Part shown: positions 13,911 to 22,015 of the stretch, piece after piece
Layout of the letters: every line of letters starts with the position of its first letter
How positions within the stretch are numbered: position 1 is the stretch's first letter
IMG/VR virus record: IMGVR_UViG_3300032288_002028
Span: 1 to 27,368 of that record
Source of the DNA: a virus
Length of the DNA stretch: 27,368 bases
Reading direction: 5' to 3' (one strand)
Notes under the pieces: generated by a model
The model's database searches: none
Told to the model about the DNA's origin: nothing
Seen by the model: the letters and a program-made list of their open reading frames with translations, nothing else
Made by a program: the position numbers and the translations under genes

Positions 13911-14362
13911 CGGTTGCTCTTGATGCTCATAATTACTGCGTACAACATATTTGGATCATACCGCCATGGCTGGTTTAAGCCAATAGCCGCTGCGACGCAT
14001 TCTGAACAAAACCACTTCTTAGCGCCACCGTCATCTCTACGCCAAACGAATCCTAACAATCCAGCAATGTCATATGGCGAACCTTCGATCTTGCGAAAGA
14101 AGTCTATACATTGCGAAGGCTCAACGCCGATATCCGATATGTCGACAATATCCCACCGGCTTTTACAGAGACGCATTTCCTTGCGCCTAACTCCGCCATC
14201 CTCGCCAGACGACGACCAGCAAACATATTCATCTGATGTGCCATCGACCTTAAAACATAGTTCGACGTGGCTGTGAGGACCATTAGTCCACCAGCGCACC
14301 AGTCGATTAAACACGCCCTTGAGTTTAGGGCGCGTTCCTTTATAAAATGCAATGTAAATCAT
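13907..14362 (-). CDS. Permuted papain-fold (YiiX/NlpC-P60-like) cysteine hydrolase
   Basis: A 151-residue protein with GPHSHVELCF (28-37, His32 as candidate catalytic His) before WFCSECVAAA (117-126, Cys119 as candidate nucleophile). His before Cys is the circularly permuted order seen in YiiX-like papain-fold hydrolases, which act on cell-wall peptides or on lipids and amides. A middle region GSPYDIAGLLGF also fits. It is placed between the tail-fibre genes and the lysis genes, so peptide cross-link cleavage in lysis is one option; a structural role is another. ATGA overlaps join it to both neighbours. Confidence 0.65.
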   Translation of the reverse strand: MIYIAFYKGTRPKLKGVFNRLVRWWTNGPHSHVELCFKVDGTSDEYVCWSSSGEDGGVRRKEMRLCKSRWDIVDISDIGVEPSQCIDFFRKIEGSPYDIAGLLGFVWRRDDGGAKKWFCSECVAAAIGLNQPWRYDPNMLYAVIMSIKSNR

Positions 14363-14874
14363 TCGGTACCTTCATAGCATTCAGGCCATCCGCCAGAATA
14401 GTCATAATTATCTGGATCTTTAGAGGCATAGAGCTTTTCTTTATGGACTCTTGACGCGATATCGTTATCCATGACCTTCTGAATACCAGCCTTCATGATA
14501 AGCTTGGCCAGCCCTATGGTCATATCAACAGTCTTCCCGCATAGCGTACGCCACTGGGGAACAATGACAGTCGTTACGGGAGCACCATTACCGGCTATGA
14601 TGATGGACGTATATTCTTGAATTGCGGTTTCATTCGACCGAAACCACATATCGTTAACCTTGACACCACCATAGAAACGACGGCGATCACGCTCACGCTT
14701 GATCTCTTCCCATTTATGGTCAGCAGGAGATCCGACATAGGCAATAATATCAGGGTGATCCATCGGCAGAGGATCTTTGTCAGTCAAAAGATCCCCATTC
14801 TCGCTATAGGCTGGTGAGGAGAATAGACCATTTACCTTGCCGCTAGCATCGCGGGTTACATACTTCATGTCCAT
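14359..14874 (-). CDS. DUF4376-containing tail-fibre-associated protein
   Basis: A 171-residue protein. Residues about 55-110 match the DUF4376 pattern: W-x-x-I-K-R-E-R-D-R-R, then GGVKVNDMWFRSN, an Asp/Gln-rich helix and a Trp-rich turn. Such proteins are commonly encoded right after tail-fibre or tailspike genes and are thought to aid fibre assembly or form part of the fibre. That matches its position three bases after the tailspike stop. ATG 14874 and ATG 14868 are both possible. The C-terminal end is acidic and aromatic (YDYSGGWPECYEGTE). Confidence 0.7.
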   Translation of the reverse strand: MDMKYVTRDASGKVNGLFSSPAYSENGDLLTDKDPLPMDHPDIIAYVGSPADHKWEEIKRERDRRRFYGGVKVNDMWFRSNETAIQEYTSIIIAGNGAPVTTVIVPQWRTLCGKTVDMTIGLAKLIMKAGIQKVMDNDIASRVHKEKLYASKDPDNYDYSGGWPECYEGTE

Positions 14875-14877
14875 GTC

Positions 14878-16353
14878 TTAGATCCTTCCACGTTGGTCAC
14901 GCCAGCCCTGAGTGTTGATTTCAATCGCCTGTGATGCAATGCTGGCTCTCACTCTAATCTGATTCGCGGTGTTAGGCAAAACAGTGAGAGTTGCTGACAG
15001 CCTGCTGGCGTTTGTCGGCATTTGGCTTGCGATCTGGGAATTTTGTTGGCTCGGTGTCGCATCAGTTTGGTATGGAGAGCTAATGCGGATGTAGTAGTTG
15101 TTGGTCGTGTTTCCCCCATTAACTATGATGTGCGCCCAGATAGGATCGGCCTCACTGAACTGCGGAACGGTTAATGTGAAAAGAGATGCAGTTGTTCCTA
15201 CCGTCGTTGACGCATCAAGCAGGCCGGTTGACCAAAGGAACTCATCGCCGAATTGTGTGTACTGTATGATATTGCTACTGCTATTCGTGCATATATAGCC
15301 TATGCGCCGCTTGGCTGTGTAGCCAGTCGGCATAACTGGATTTGTTGCGGACAGAGAAAACAAAGCATCAACTGCACCAGTCGATACATTCTTGATTAAC
15401 CATACGGCATACCATGTAGAGGCCGCCTTGCTACCGGCATCAAGACCGCCTTGATTTGTGCCAGCCGCCCAAGATGCATCTAGTCGCTTGGTGATAGACG
15501 AAGCTAAGACCATATCTTGGGTATCTGCACCGTCTCTGCACTTGCCAGAAGCAATATCAATATCGTTCGCCGAATCAGTCGTATTGTTGGACGTTCTAAG
15601 GCCGACCAAGTATCCGGCTGGTGTTCCACTGCCAGCTAAAGGAGACCCATCCGCGCGTGTATAGGATGTGCAACGCACTACCCCGCCAGCATAGCCACGG
15701 AACACGGCGAAATCACCGGCGGTAGTCGTGATGTTTGCACCAGTCGGCAATACCAAACTAGCGCCATTGGTGAGCGTCAACGTACCAGTGAAACGGACAG
15801 TACGACTTGCACCTTGCGCCAGTGTGATGGTTGTGATGGTGGTCGTCCCCGTCACGTCCACAAGATTGCCAGTTGCATTGGTGAGGTTGATCGTACTAGC
15901 CGATGCAATGTCTGTTCCCTGTGCCTCATTCACGGCGTATGACAACGCCTGCATTGCCTCTTTAACACGCAACGGGGACATCAGAACAGTATTGCTGGTG
16001 GCAGCCTGAGCCTCGGCCGTGGATGCAATGCTTGCTGAGAACACCACATCGCTGTATTGCTCGGTGACTGATGGCGCGTTGTATATCACGCTGCCATTTT
16101 TATTCATCACACGAATGCTATACGCACTATTGACGTATAAACGCGCCGGAGTGCCTGAATTAACAGGATATCCGCCGGTCGTGCGAATGGGCTGCGTGGC
16201 GGCAATGGTTAGGTTTTTATCCCAATACACCGTAATTGGGTTGGTCTGGGGATCAAGGTTGGCTTGACCAATCCAGATGTAACCACCCTCTAAGGGCTGT
16301 CCGTCAATATCCGTGATAATCGGATAGGGCGGCTGTACTGAAAGTGCTGTCAT
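14878..16353 (-). CDS. Tailspike/tail fibre with P22-type head-binding domain
   Basis: A 491-residue receptor-binding protein. Residues about 5-95 resemble the P22 tailspike head-binding domain: GQPLEGGYIWIGQANLDPQT, NPITVYWD, QPIRTTGGYPV and ARLYV, then YSIRVMNKNG. The middle is Thr/Asn/Ala-rich, and residues about 240-491 are beta-rich without the glycosidase motifs of the P22 beta helix, so the host-binding part is different and its receptor unknown. It is the first product after the ejection proteins (ATGA overlap at 16350-16353), as gene 9 is late in the P22 order. Proteins like this form trimers. Confidence 0.8.
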   Translation of the reverse strand: MTALSVQPPYPIITDIDGQPLEGGYIWIGQANLDPQTNPITVYWDKNLTIAATQPIRTTGGYPVNSGTPARLYVNSAYSIRVMNKNGSVIYNAPSVTEQYSDVVFSASIASTAEAQAATSNTVLMSPLRVKEAMQALSYAVNEAQGTDIASASTINLTNATGNLVDVTGTTTITTITLAQGASRTVRFTGTLTLTNGASLVLPTGANITTTAGDFAVFRGYAGGVVRCTSYTRADGSPLAGSGTPAGYLVGLRTSNNTTDSANDIDIASGKCRDGADTQDMVLASSITKRLDASWAAGTNQGGLDAGSKAASTWYAVWLIKNVSTGAVDALFSLSATNPVMPTGYTAKRRIGYICTNSSSNIIQYTQFGDEFLWSTGLLDASTTVGTTASLFTLTVPQFSEADPIWAHIIVNGGNTTNNYYIRISSPYQTDATPSQQNSQIASQMPTNASRLSATLTVLPNTANQIRVRASIASQAIEINTQGWRDQRGRI

Positions 16354-18341
16354 TCTTTGTTTGTCCTTTTTAACAATTCCTCGACAGATTTTAGGGCTTG
16401 CTCTTCGTCAACCTTTGTTCTGAACATGCCAACACCTTTTGATAGTCCGGCGGCCAGCAAATCAAGTGCAGAGCTGGCAATAGGACGGCGTGCAGCCTCG
16501 ACACCCTTCGTTATCGCCCCCTCAATCTGCCCCTTGAAACTTGTTGATGCGGGAGCGCCAAACATCCGGTCTAGTTCATTGGCAAAGATAAGCTGATTGA
16601 TCAGATCTCCATTGGCCTTCATGCCTTGCCGCTGTGATACATCATTTACCTTGTCTAGCGCGTCAATCATATTAACACGGGATGATACATTGCTTAATAT
16701 CCGCCGTGATAAAGTACCAAGGCTTTTCGCTGCATTTGGTGACTCTAAATCTACTTTGGAACCAACGACATCCTGCAAACCATTTAGGGCATCGATACTG
16801 TCACTCAGACGGCCATTAACCTCCCGATATTGGGGAAATTGATCACCGAGGGTTGTATTAAGATTGCGACGCAAGCCCTTTAATATATTTTGCGCCGTGC
16901 GTGTGAGTGGCTTGTCGATTCTCTTTCCATAATCCACCTGCGTATCGATGAACCTCTTAGCCGTATGGACGGCATAGGCATCGGGTTTACCGGCGGGAAG
17001 ATCCGTCAACCGCTCAAGGGTTGCATTTAAAATTCGCCCGGCTTCATTATCGCCCTGAATGTCTGACCCTTTGAGGTCGACAGAAGCTTTTCCATTGGAG
17101 TCAAAGTTCACACGCGCGTTGATCTTGTTTAAGTCCTCAACAAAGGTATCAATCGCAGGTTGAAAATTAACATCTGCGTTGCGCAATTGATTTTGAGCCA
17201 CGCTTTCTAATTCTTTACCGTCCTTTTTCCTCTTATCGATAAGAAACGATACCCGCTCTTCCAATGTCTTACCGACCTCATCAGAAGGCCTGTTCTGTGC
17301 CCTAAATCTTTCATTCTTCATGCCTAGACGTTGGATATTCAACATCCGCATCATGCGCCGTCTATCTTCGTCGTCGGAGGCCTTGAGGTTGGAGATAACA
17401 CCATCCTGCCAACCCTGCTCTATCGCTTTCTCAGCTTGTTTATCAGGTAAGACGCGCGTCCCAACAAGGCGATATCTCGCAGCATCAGCATTAAATGGAT
17501 CATTGCGCAATAGATCCGATAACTCTTTGTATTTCTCAGGTTGCGCCAATGCTTGGATATCTGCCTTGGCCTCGGTCGCTTTCTGACCGATCATTCCAAC
17601 ATCTTGTCTGACTGATTCCCTGACAGATCTTGGAGCAGCGGCAAGACCGCCAGCCAGTCCACCGGCGATACCAGCGGCGGCCTGACCGATAGCCCCTGCA
17701 CCTGCTTCCTCGGCTGCCTGCTGTGCCGCGCCAGATGTTCCACCTGATACCACCTGCATTGCCGGAGCCTCTGCCAATGCGCCAGCGACGGCTTTCGTGA
17801 CAGGAGCGCGTGCAGTCTGTGACACGATTTGTGCCGTCTTAGCCAATCCACCAGCACCGCCAGCAGCCTCAGCCGCTGTCTGGATGATACGCTCTGCCTC
17901 TGTGCGTGGTTCTGCTACGCCAATCCTGGTAAGGAGGTCTGACATTGCATCGCTAGGCAAGGTATACTGTGTACCCAATAAATTGTTTACCGATGCGACA
18001 ATAGGATCGCCTAACGCTTGAGTTAACGCACCGGCGGCAAGGCCAGCAGCGGCACCAGGAATAGCACCGACACCACCGAACGGAGCACCCAGGACGGCAC
18101 CACCAGCAGCGCCGGCGGCGGGTATAGCTAATCCGCGCGTCAAGGCACCGACAACACCGGCGGCGGTAGTCTCTGGCTCTGCAGCTGGGGCTTGTGCCTG
18201 TGTTTGGGGCGGTCGTTGTCCCGCATCGCTTGCAGCGCGTATATCCGCTACGCGCTTCTTTAATTCCGGCGCATCCGGCGCAATATCATCCGGTATATTG
18301 TCTATTGTTATACCGTCTTTCGTCGTTATGGAGTACGGCAT
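16350..18341 (-). CDS. Ejected internal (pilot) protein, P22 gp16-like position
   Basis: A 663-residue virion protein. The N-terminus is acidic, then comes a Pro/Ala linker (about 40-65) and a long Gly/Ala-rich hydrophobic stretch (about 65-125, e.g. GAAGGAVLGAPFGGVGAIPG) able to insert in membranes. A long helical region follows (about 300-600). This layout is that of ejection proteins that form a conduit across the cell envelope. Together with the gp20-like and gp7-like genes upstream it makes the P22-type E-protein trio. ATG 18341 overlaps the previous stop (TAATG) and is chosen over an in-frame start at 18347. Confidence 0.75.
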   Translation of the reverse strand: MPYSITTKDGITIDNIPDDIAPDAPELKKRVADIRAASDAGQRPPQTQAQAPAAEPETTAAGVVGALTRGLAIPAAGAAGGAVLGAPFGGVGAIPGAAAGLAAGALTQALGDPIVASVNNLLGTQYTLPSDAMSDLLTRIGVAEPRTEAERIIQTAAEAAGGAGGLAKTAQIVSQTARAPVTKAVAGALAEAPAMQVVSGGTSGAAQQAAEEAGAGAIGQAAAGIAGGLAGGLAAAPRSVRESVRQDVGMIGQKATEAKADIQALAQPEKYKELSDLLRNDPFNADAARYRLVGTRVLPDKQAEKAIEQGWQDGVISNLKASDDEDRRRMMRMLNIQRLGMKNERFRAQNRPSDEVGKTLEERVSFLIDKRKKDGKELESVAQNQLRNADVNFQPAIDTFVEDLNKINARVNFDSNGKASVDLKGSDIQGDNEAGRILNATLERLTDLPAGKPDAYAVHTAKRFIDTQVDYGKRIDKPLTRTAQNILKGLRRNLNTTLGDQFPQYREVNGRLSDSIDALNGLQDVVGSKVDLESPNAAKSLGTLSRRILSNVSSRVNMIDALDKVNDVSQRQGMKANGDLINQLIFANELDRMFGAPASTSFKGQIEGAITKGVEAARRPIASSALDLLAAGLSKGVGMFRTKVDEEQALKSVEELLKRTNKE

Positions 18342-19660
18342 TACCAATCTACCTTTATGTTTCTATTGCCAGCGTTCGGGGCATTAGCAGGAGGAACCTC
18401 GGAGGGCTTGACCGGAATCTCCGTAGCCGGAACACCATATCTCTTGACGGCCAATTCCTCGCCCTTTTTGAGCATGGAATTGATCGTCTGGAAACTCTTG
18501 TAAAGTGAATCAGGAGATTGTGTGAGCTCTAAGCTAGAGACCGCATTCTTTAATAGTTTCATATCGCTGTCTGACAGAACACCAGCCAGTTTATCGACAT
18601 TAGATAGCGCAATCTTGTTCTTAATTCCCTCGACCTTAGCCTCGAAATCCGCCGTCTCTTGTGACAACAGAGTTGGAATGCGAGACTGTATTGGTCCTGT
18701 GGCTGTCTTTATAGCGTTCTTAAACTGTATGTTTCCACTCTGATCTGTAACAGGTTTCCCCGTCTTTGGATCAATATTCACAGACATATTTATCAATTCA
18801 TCTATATCAGATAGACCGCCTCTGATTGTGTTTATCTTATCTTGACCTTCGGCTGCCATCTTATTAACAAGCTGATCCCTCTTTTCCTTTTCGACAGATA
18901 TCTTCTGATCAATCTTCTGTCTTTCTATATCGTTCTTTTGCCGTGATGATTCAGCGTTCATGGCGGCAATTCTGGAGTTCATTCGCGCAATTTCTGCGTC
19001 TTGCTGAATCTTCCAGATATCCCAACCTTTCTTCTCCAGATCAGCAGCAGCACCCTCCTCGGCGAATTTGGCCTCTGCTGCGGCTTTCATTGCTTTTGCC
19101 TGTGATTCTGTTAGTTCCGCGCCCTGACGCTGCATTTCTGTGGATGCCTTGGCAACCTTGCCCCAACGCTCTGGATCAAGCGCCGATAGAGTGAAGCCAA
19201 TGCTCGACTGCACCGTAAGAGGATCGGAGTCCAGACGCTGGCGCATATCGGAGAAGACGCTCGCATCCTCGCCGTTCTTGGTCATGGCTTCGATGCGCGT
19301 GTCTAGCATATTCTTAGCAATGTCGACATTGCCGTTCCGCAATGCACTATAAATCTCAACGCCCTCTTTATATTCTTTCTCTCTTGTACCTTCATCAGCC
19401 ATCTCCCAACCTTGTTTGATGGCTTCCCGTTGGCCAGGGTATTTGAGCGTAAGCATCCCGAACGCTTCGGGACGGCCATCGGCAAAGGCACGTTGGACAT
19501 CCTTAGCATATTCCAGCTCTTTCGCCGCCGCTTCTTCCTTGGCCTTTTCAAGCTCTCTGCTCTTGCCATAATCAGCCAGAGCTTGACCAAATCTATTAAA
19601 GGCGCTGGTTAGATCCGGCGCAGGCATATCCCTATACGGATTAAATAGAGGAGTTGTCAT
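18341..19660 (-). CDS. Ejected internal protein, P22 gp20-like position
   Basis: A 439-residue, mostly helical protein rich in Ala, Lys, Glu and Gln. A long coiled-coil stretch covers about residues 180-270 (EAKFAEEGAAADLEKKGWDI and MNAESSRQKNDIERQKIDQK), and the C-terminus is Pro-rich. It resembles DNA-transfer proteins such as P22 gp20 in size, composition and gene order, between gp7-like and gp16-like genes. During infection these proteins leave the virion before the DNA. GAGG lies nine bases before ATG 19660. Confidence 0.75.
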   Translation of the reverse strand: MTTPLFNPYRDMPAPDLTSAFNRFGQALADYGKSRELEKAKEEAAAKELEYAKDVQRAFADGRPEAFGMLTLKYPGQREAIKQGWEMADEGTREKEYKEGVEIYSALRNGNVDIAKNMLDTRIEAMTKNGEDASVFSDMRQRLDSDPLTVQSSIGFTLSALDPERWGKVAKASTEMQRQGAELTESQAKAMKAAAEAKFAEEGAAADLEKKGWDIWKIQQDAEIARMNSRIAAMNAESSRQKNDIERQKIDQKISVEKEKRDQLVNKMAAEGQDKINTIRGGLSDIDELINMSVNIDPKTGKPVTDQSGNIQFKNAIKTATGPIQSRIPTLLSQETADFEAKVEGIKNKIALSNVDKLAGVLSDSDMKLLKNAVSSLELTQSPDSLYKSFQTINSMLKKGEELAVKRYGVPATEIPVKPSEVPPANAPNAGNRNIKVDW

Positions 19661-19671
19661 GTTCTATGTCC

Positions 19672-20310
19672 TCACCACAATCCTACTGAACGACCACCTA
19701 AGAACGTCCCGCCAATATTTAGCAGATCACCGAATGATTGTCTCGCGACATTGCCCTTCGCGGTAACGCCCATAGCTTGAGCAGCAGCACCACGGCCAAA
19801 CAGATCCGATACATTCTGCCCAAGTTGCATTCCTGGTTTTCCCTGCATGGCGGCAGATGCTTGTCCGAGTTCTGTCAACCCGCCCAATCTATTGTATTGT
19901 TGTTCAAGTAGGCTCGATAAGACCTGCGGCCTGAATTGGGCAAGGGATGCTTGGAAATTACCGCCACGCAATCCGCCAGTAGCAGCCGCGTTCTGCAATA
20001 GAGCATTTTCACCTTGCTGCGTAAGGGCCTGAAACTGAGGCGAAGTGGCAATTCGTTCGATGGCGGCCTGTTCTGCCTCAGGACCCTGAAGCCCCAAGAA
20101 CGTTTGTTGCTGTCCCAATGCTTGGCCGCCAGCCGTGACATACGGCGACATAAGCTTGACCAATTCATCGAATTGGCGGCGCTGTTCTGCCACACCTTCT
20201 TGAGATGCTTGGTATTGTAATTGCCCCGCCTGAGCAGCAGCTTCGCCTGCCTGTTTAGCGCCAGTAATACCACCAACAATGTTACCAACGGCCTTGCCAA
20301 TCGCACCCAT
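19672..20310 (-). CDS. P22 gp7-like DNA transfer/ejection protein
   Basis: A 212-residue protein. A Gly/Ala-rich N-terminus (AIGKAVGNIVGGITGAKQAG) leads into an Ala/Gln coiled coil and the conserved LMSPYVTAGGQALGQQ block (about 53-68). GGLRGGNFQASLAQF and a C-terminal LLNIGGTFLGGRS segment follow. This block is recognisable in P22 gp7-type injection proteins. GGAG lies eight bases before ATG 20310, inside the end of the gp14-like gene. It precedes the gp20-like gene by 11 bases. Confidence 0.8.
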   Translation of the reverse strand: MGAIGKAVGNIVGGITGAKQAGEAAAQAGQLQYQASQEGVAEQRRQFDELVKLMSPYVTAGGQALGQQQTFLGLQGPEAEQAAIERIATSPQFQALTQQGENALLQNAAATGGLRGGNFQASLAQFRPQVLSSLLEQQYNRLGGLTELGQASAAMQGKPGMQLGQNVSDLFGRGAAAQAMGVTAKGNVARQSFGDLLNIGGTFLGGRSVGLW

Positions 20311-20311
20311 A

Positions 20312-20770
20312 TTACTTACTCCAGTCCTTCCTAGTCATTCCTAGGATGTAAACGCCTTTTAATTCACCATTAACCATGTACGCATCCCGCCTCATGCCTT
20401 CTTCCACGAATCCAAGCTTAAGGCAGTAATTCCTCGCCGATTCTAGGCCTTCAACGACATAGGCCGTGACGCGCATAATGTTCGGGTTATAGAAAGCCCA
20501 ATCGATGCAAGATCTACCTAATTCGCGGGAATGCTTAATGGCTGATCTTTTTAGAAGGGCGTGCAAGTCTAACTCGATGAAACCAGATTCGATCGCCATA
20601 AATAGACCGCAAAATTGATCATCGACCCACGCCGATAAATAACGAACATTTGGATGTACAATCGGGGAGGCTGGTCGATGGTCATGACCAACGCGATGTA
20701 TATAGGGGTCACTATATACCTCTAGCAGTTGATCGTATGTTACTTGTTCGCTGACCCAGACACGCGCCAT
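20312..20770 (-). CDS. GNAT-fold protein, P22 gp14-like (DUF2824)
   Basis: A 152-residue protein. Its C-terminal half has an acetyltransferase-like signature: ESARNYCLKLGFVEEGMRRD, then VYILGMTRKDW. The central CoA-binding loop is weak (SRELGRSC), so activity is uncertain. P22 gp14, encoded before gp7, is a member of such a GNAT-like family and is needed to assemble ejection proteins; the gene order here is the same. GAGGTAAAT precedes ATG 20770, the first gene of the left late operon; a promoter candidate lies upstream at 20814-20841. Longer in-frame extensions lie in the intergenic region and lack support. Confidence 0.75.
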   Translation of the reverse strand: MARVWVSEQVTYDQLLEVYSDPYIHRVGHDHRPASPIVHPNVRYLSAWVDDQFCGLFMAIESGFIELDLHALLKRSAIKHSRELGRSCIDWAFYNPNIMRVTAYVVEGLESARNYCLKLGFVEEGMRRDAYMVNGELKGVYILGMTRKDWSK

Positions 20771-20813
20771 ATTTACCTCGTTATGGAGCGCCGGTGACTC
20801 TAATACTCGGACT

Positions 20814-20841
20814 CTTATATATTTGCACAAAAGACATACAA
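20814..20841 (-). promoter_or_regulatory. Candidate leftward late promoter before the gp14-like gene
   Basis: On the minus strand TTGTAT (20841 to 20836) and TATAAG (20819 to 20814) are separated by 16 bases, 43 bases before ATG 20770. Between the -10 and the gene lie three GAGT tetramers (on the minus strand) within about 20 bases. Because the preceding late genes end at 23008 and the cassette between runs the other way, the leftward ejection genes need a promoter around here. The boxes are only moderately good. Confidence 0.35.
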
Positions 20842-20853
20842 ACACAATAGAGG

Positions 20854-20881
20854 TTGAGTTAAATATAAAACGTGGTAATTT
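20854..20881 (+). promoter_or_regulatory. Candidate rightward promoter for the seven-gene cassette
   Basis: TTGAGT (20854-20859) and TAATTT (20876-20881) are separated by 16 bases, about 34 bases before ATG 20915. The AT-rich surroundings suit a promoter. It faces away from the candidate late promoter at 20814-20841, so the 144-base gap (20771-20914) is a divergent control region. Box quality is modest. Confidence 0.3.
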
Positions 20882-20914
20882 GTAAGAAACAGAAACACAC
20901 AACAAGAGGATAAA

Positions 20915-21127
20915 ATGGATCCGCATATTTATTCACCTATCGCCATCGCCAGAAATGTTCTGGGCGATAGATACCGCCAAGGTCGCCGCGGTGAGATTTA
21001 CATCGATGGCCGCCAGAGCGATATCCGCGAGGCCATCATGATTGCCAACAAGATCCTCGCTAGGCAGGAACAACCACTCATCCATTATCCATCCGTTAAT
21101 CCTAAACATGACAGGAGTGTAGCGTGA
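20915..21127 (+). CDS. Unknown basic protein, first gene of the reversed cassette
   Basis: A 70-residue basic protein with RYRQGRRGEIYIDGRQSDIR in the middle and a helix (AIMIANKILARQEQP) after it. AAGAGGATAAA precedes the ATG. No family is recognised. It ends in a GTGA overlap with the first MazG-like gene, so the two are coupled. As the leading gene of an operon opposite to the late genes it could be regulatory, but no DNA-binding motif is clear. Confidence 0.6.
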   Translation: MDPHIYSPIAIARNVLGDRYRQGRRGEIYIDGRQSDIREAIMIANKILARQEQPLIHYPSVNPKHDRSVA

Positions 21128-21384
21128 GTAATCTAGCTGACACCGTGCGCGATATAGAGAAGTGGGTGTTCGATAATGGCTTGGAGACCGAAAGCCCTAA
21201 CGCCACACTGGTGGAGATTTTTGAAAGATTAAAGTTCTCTGTTCATGATTCTAACAGACAGGATACGATGATCGGCATTGGTAATGTTGGTGTTCTTCTA
21301 ATTACGCTCGCCGAACAATATGGGTTGTCATTTGAGGCATGCCTTAAGCGTTACTTTGAGGTTGTGAAGGATCAGAAGTTATGA
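21124..21384 (+). CDS. MazG-like fold protein A, active site apparently lost
   Basis: An 86-residue protein aligning well with the small phage MazG-like proteins: I-x-x-W-x-x-D-N-G-L at the start, a Glu-containing helix IFERLKFSVHD, then IGNVGVLLITLAEQYGLSFE and KDQK at the end. Active MazG proteins coordinate Mg2+ with an E-x-x-E helix and E/D residues such as the Asp of GDV. Here GDV reads GNV and the second helix Glu is missing, so NTP hydrolysis is unlikely. The GTG start overlaps the preceding stop. Paralogues B and C follow directly. Confidence 0.7.
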   Translation: MSNLADTVRDIEKWVFDNGLETESPNATLVEIFERLKFSVHDSNRQDTMIGIGNVGVLLITLAEQYGLSFEACLKRYFEVVKDQKL

Positions 21385-21749
21385 ATCATGATGAGAGGCA
21401 GGAAATCCAACGCCATAATAACGAACGATTATCAAGGATGGTTGACGGTATGGTTTATAATAAGCGAAGAATATTATCCCATCCACGCAAGCAATTTATG
21501 TCCGACATTGTTGATGATATCCATAGATCAATATTCTATAAGCGTATTCCGGAGAGGAATGGCGAGAAAAGTATTGTAAAGACAGAACCGCATGTACTGC
21601 AATACGTCAAGAACACCATGGCAGATGATATCAAGATGACCGTTGGAGATGTCGCAGTCTGTTTAATGATGATATCCGAGATCTATAAAGTACCTCTGAA
21701 TGAAATGCTTCAAATATTACATAGAGAACTTGAAGTGAGTGGATTATGA
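21381..21749 (+). CDS. MazG-like fold protein B, with extra N-terminus
   Basis: A 122-residue protein. About 50 extra basic, His-rich residues precede a C-terminal MazG-like part with ADDIKMTVGDVAVCLMMISE (about residues 80-99) and a KVPLNEMLQILHRELEV ending. Here the GDV Asp is kept, but the paired Glu helix is not clear, so activity remains doubtful. It starts in an ATGA overlap with protein A and ends in one with protein C. It is the most diverged of the three. Confidence 0.6.
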   Translation: MNHDERQEIQRHNNERLSRMVDGMVYNKRRILSHPRKQFMSDIVDDIHRSIFYKRIPERNGEKSIVKTEPHVLQYVKNTMADDIKMTVGDVAVCLMMISEIYKVPLNEMLQILHRELEVSGL

Positions 21750-22015
21750 TCAATTATCCAGCCGATGATGCCATCAAGGGAATAGAGAAAGCAATCGTTG
21801 ATGCTGGTTTCGACCAGAAAAACCCGAGAGCAACAATTGCCGTTCTGCGGGATTATTTATATGATTCTGACAAATTTATTAACGACGGAACTCAGATGTT
21901 TATTGCAATATCAAAAATGGCCGCTGGTCTGATTGTGTTGGCAAAGCAAAACAATATCTCGTTTGAAAGATGCCTTGTACATGCTTTAGTAACATTGCAC
22001 TTGGGGGAGTCATGA
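21746..22015 (+). CDS. MazG-like fold protein C, active site apparently lost
   Basis: An 89-residue protein clearly paralogous to A. DDAIKGIEKAIVDAGFDQKN aligns with the A start (Ile, Glu, Lys, Asp and Gly shared), both then have P-x-A-T, and LIVLAKQNNISFERCL aligns with LITLAEQYGLSFEACL. The GDV motif is replaced by SKMAAG and no E-x-x-E is seen, so metal binding looks lost. It overlaps both neighbours by ATGA; the next gene encodes the exported nuclease, whose ribosome site GGGGGAG is inside the end of this gene. Confidence 0.65.
   Translation: MINYPADDAIKGIEKAIVDAGFDQKNPRATIAVLRDYLYDSDKFINDGTQMFIAISKMAAGLIVLAKQNNISFERCLVHALVTLHLGES

Noticed and set aside
20771-20926. N-terminal extension of the gp14-like gene with a hydrophobic start
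   Set aside because: It crosses the divergent promoter region; GAGGT before ATG 20770 and the family length fix the start.
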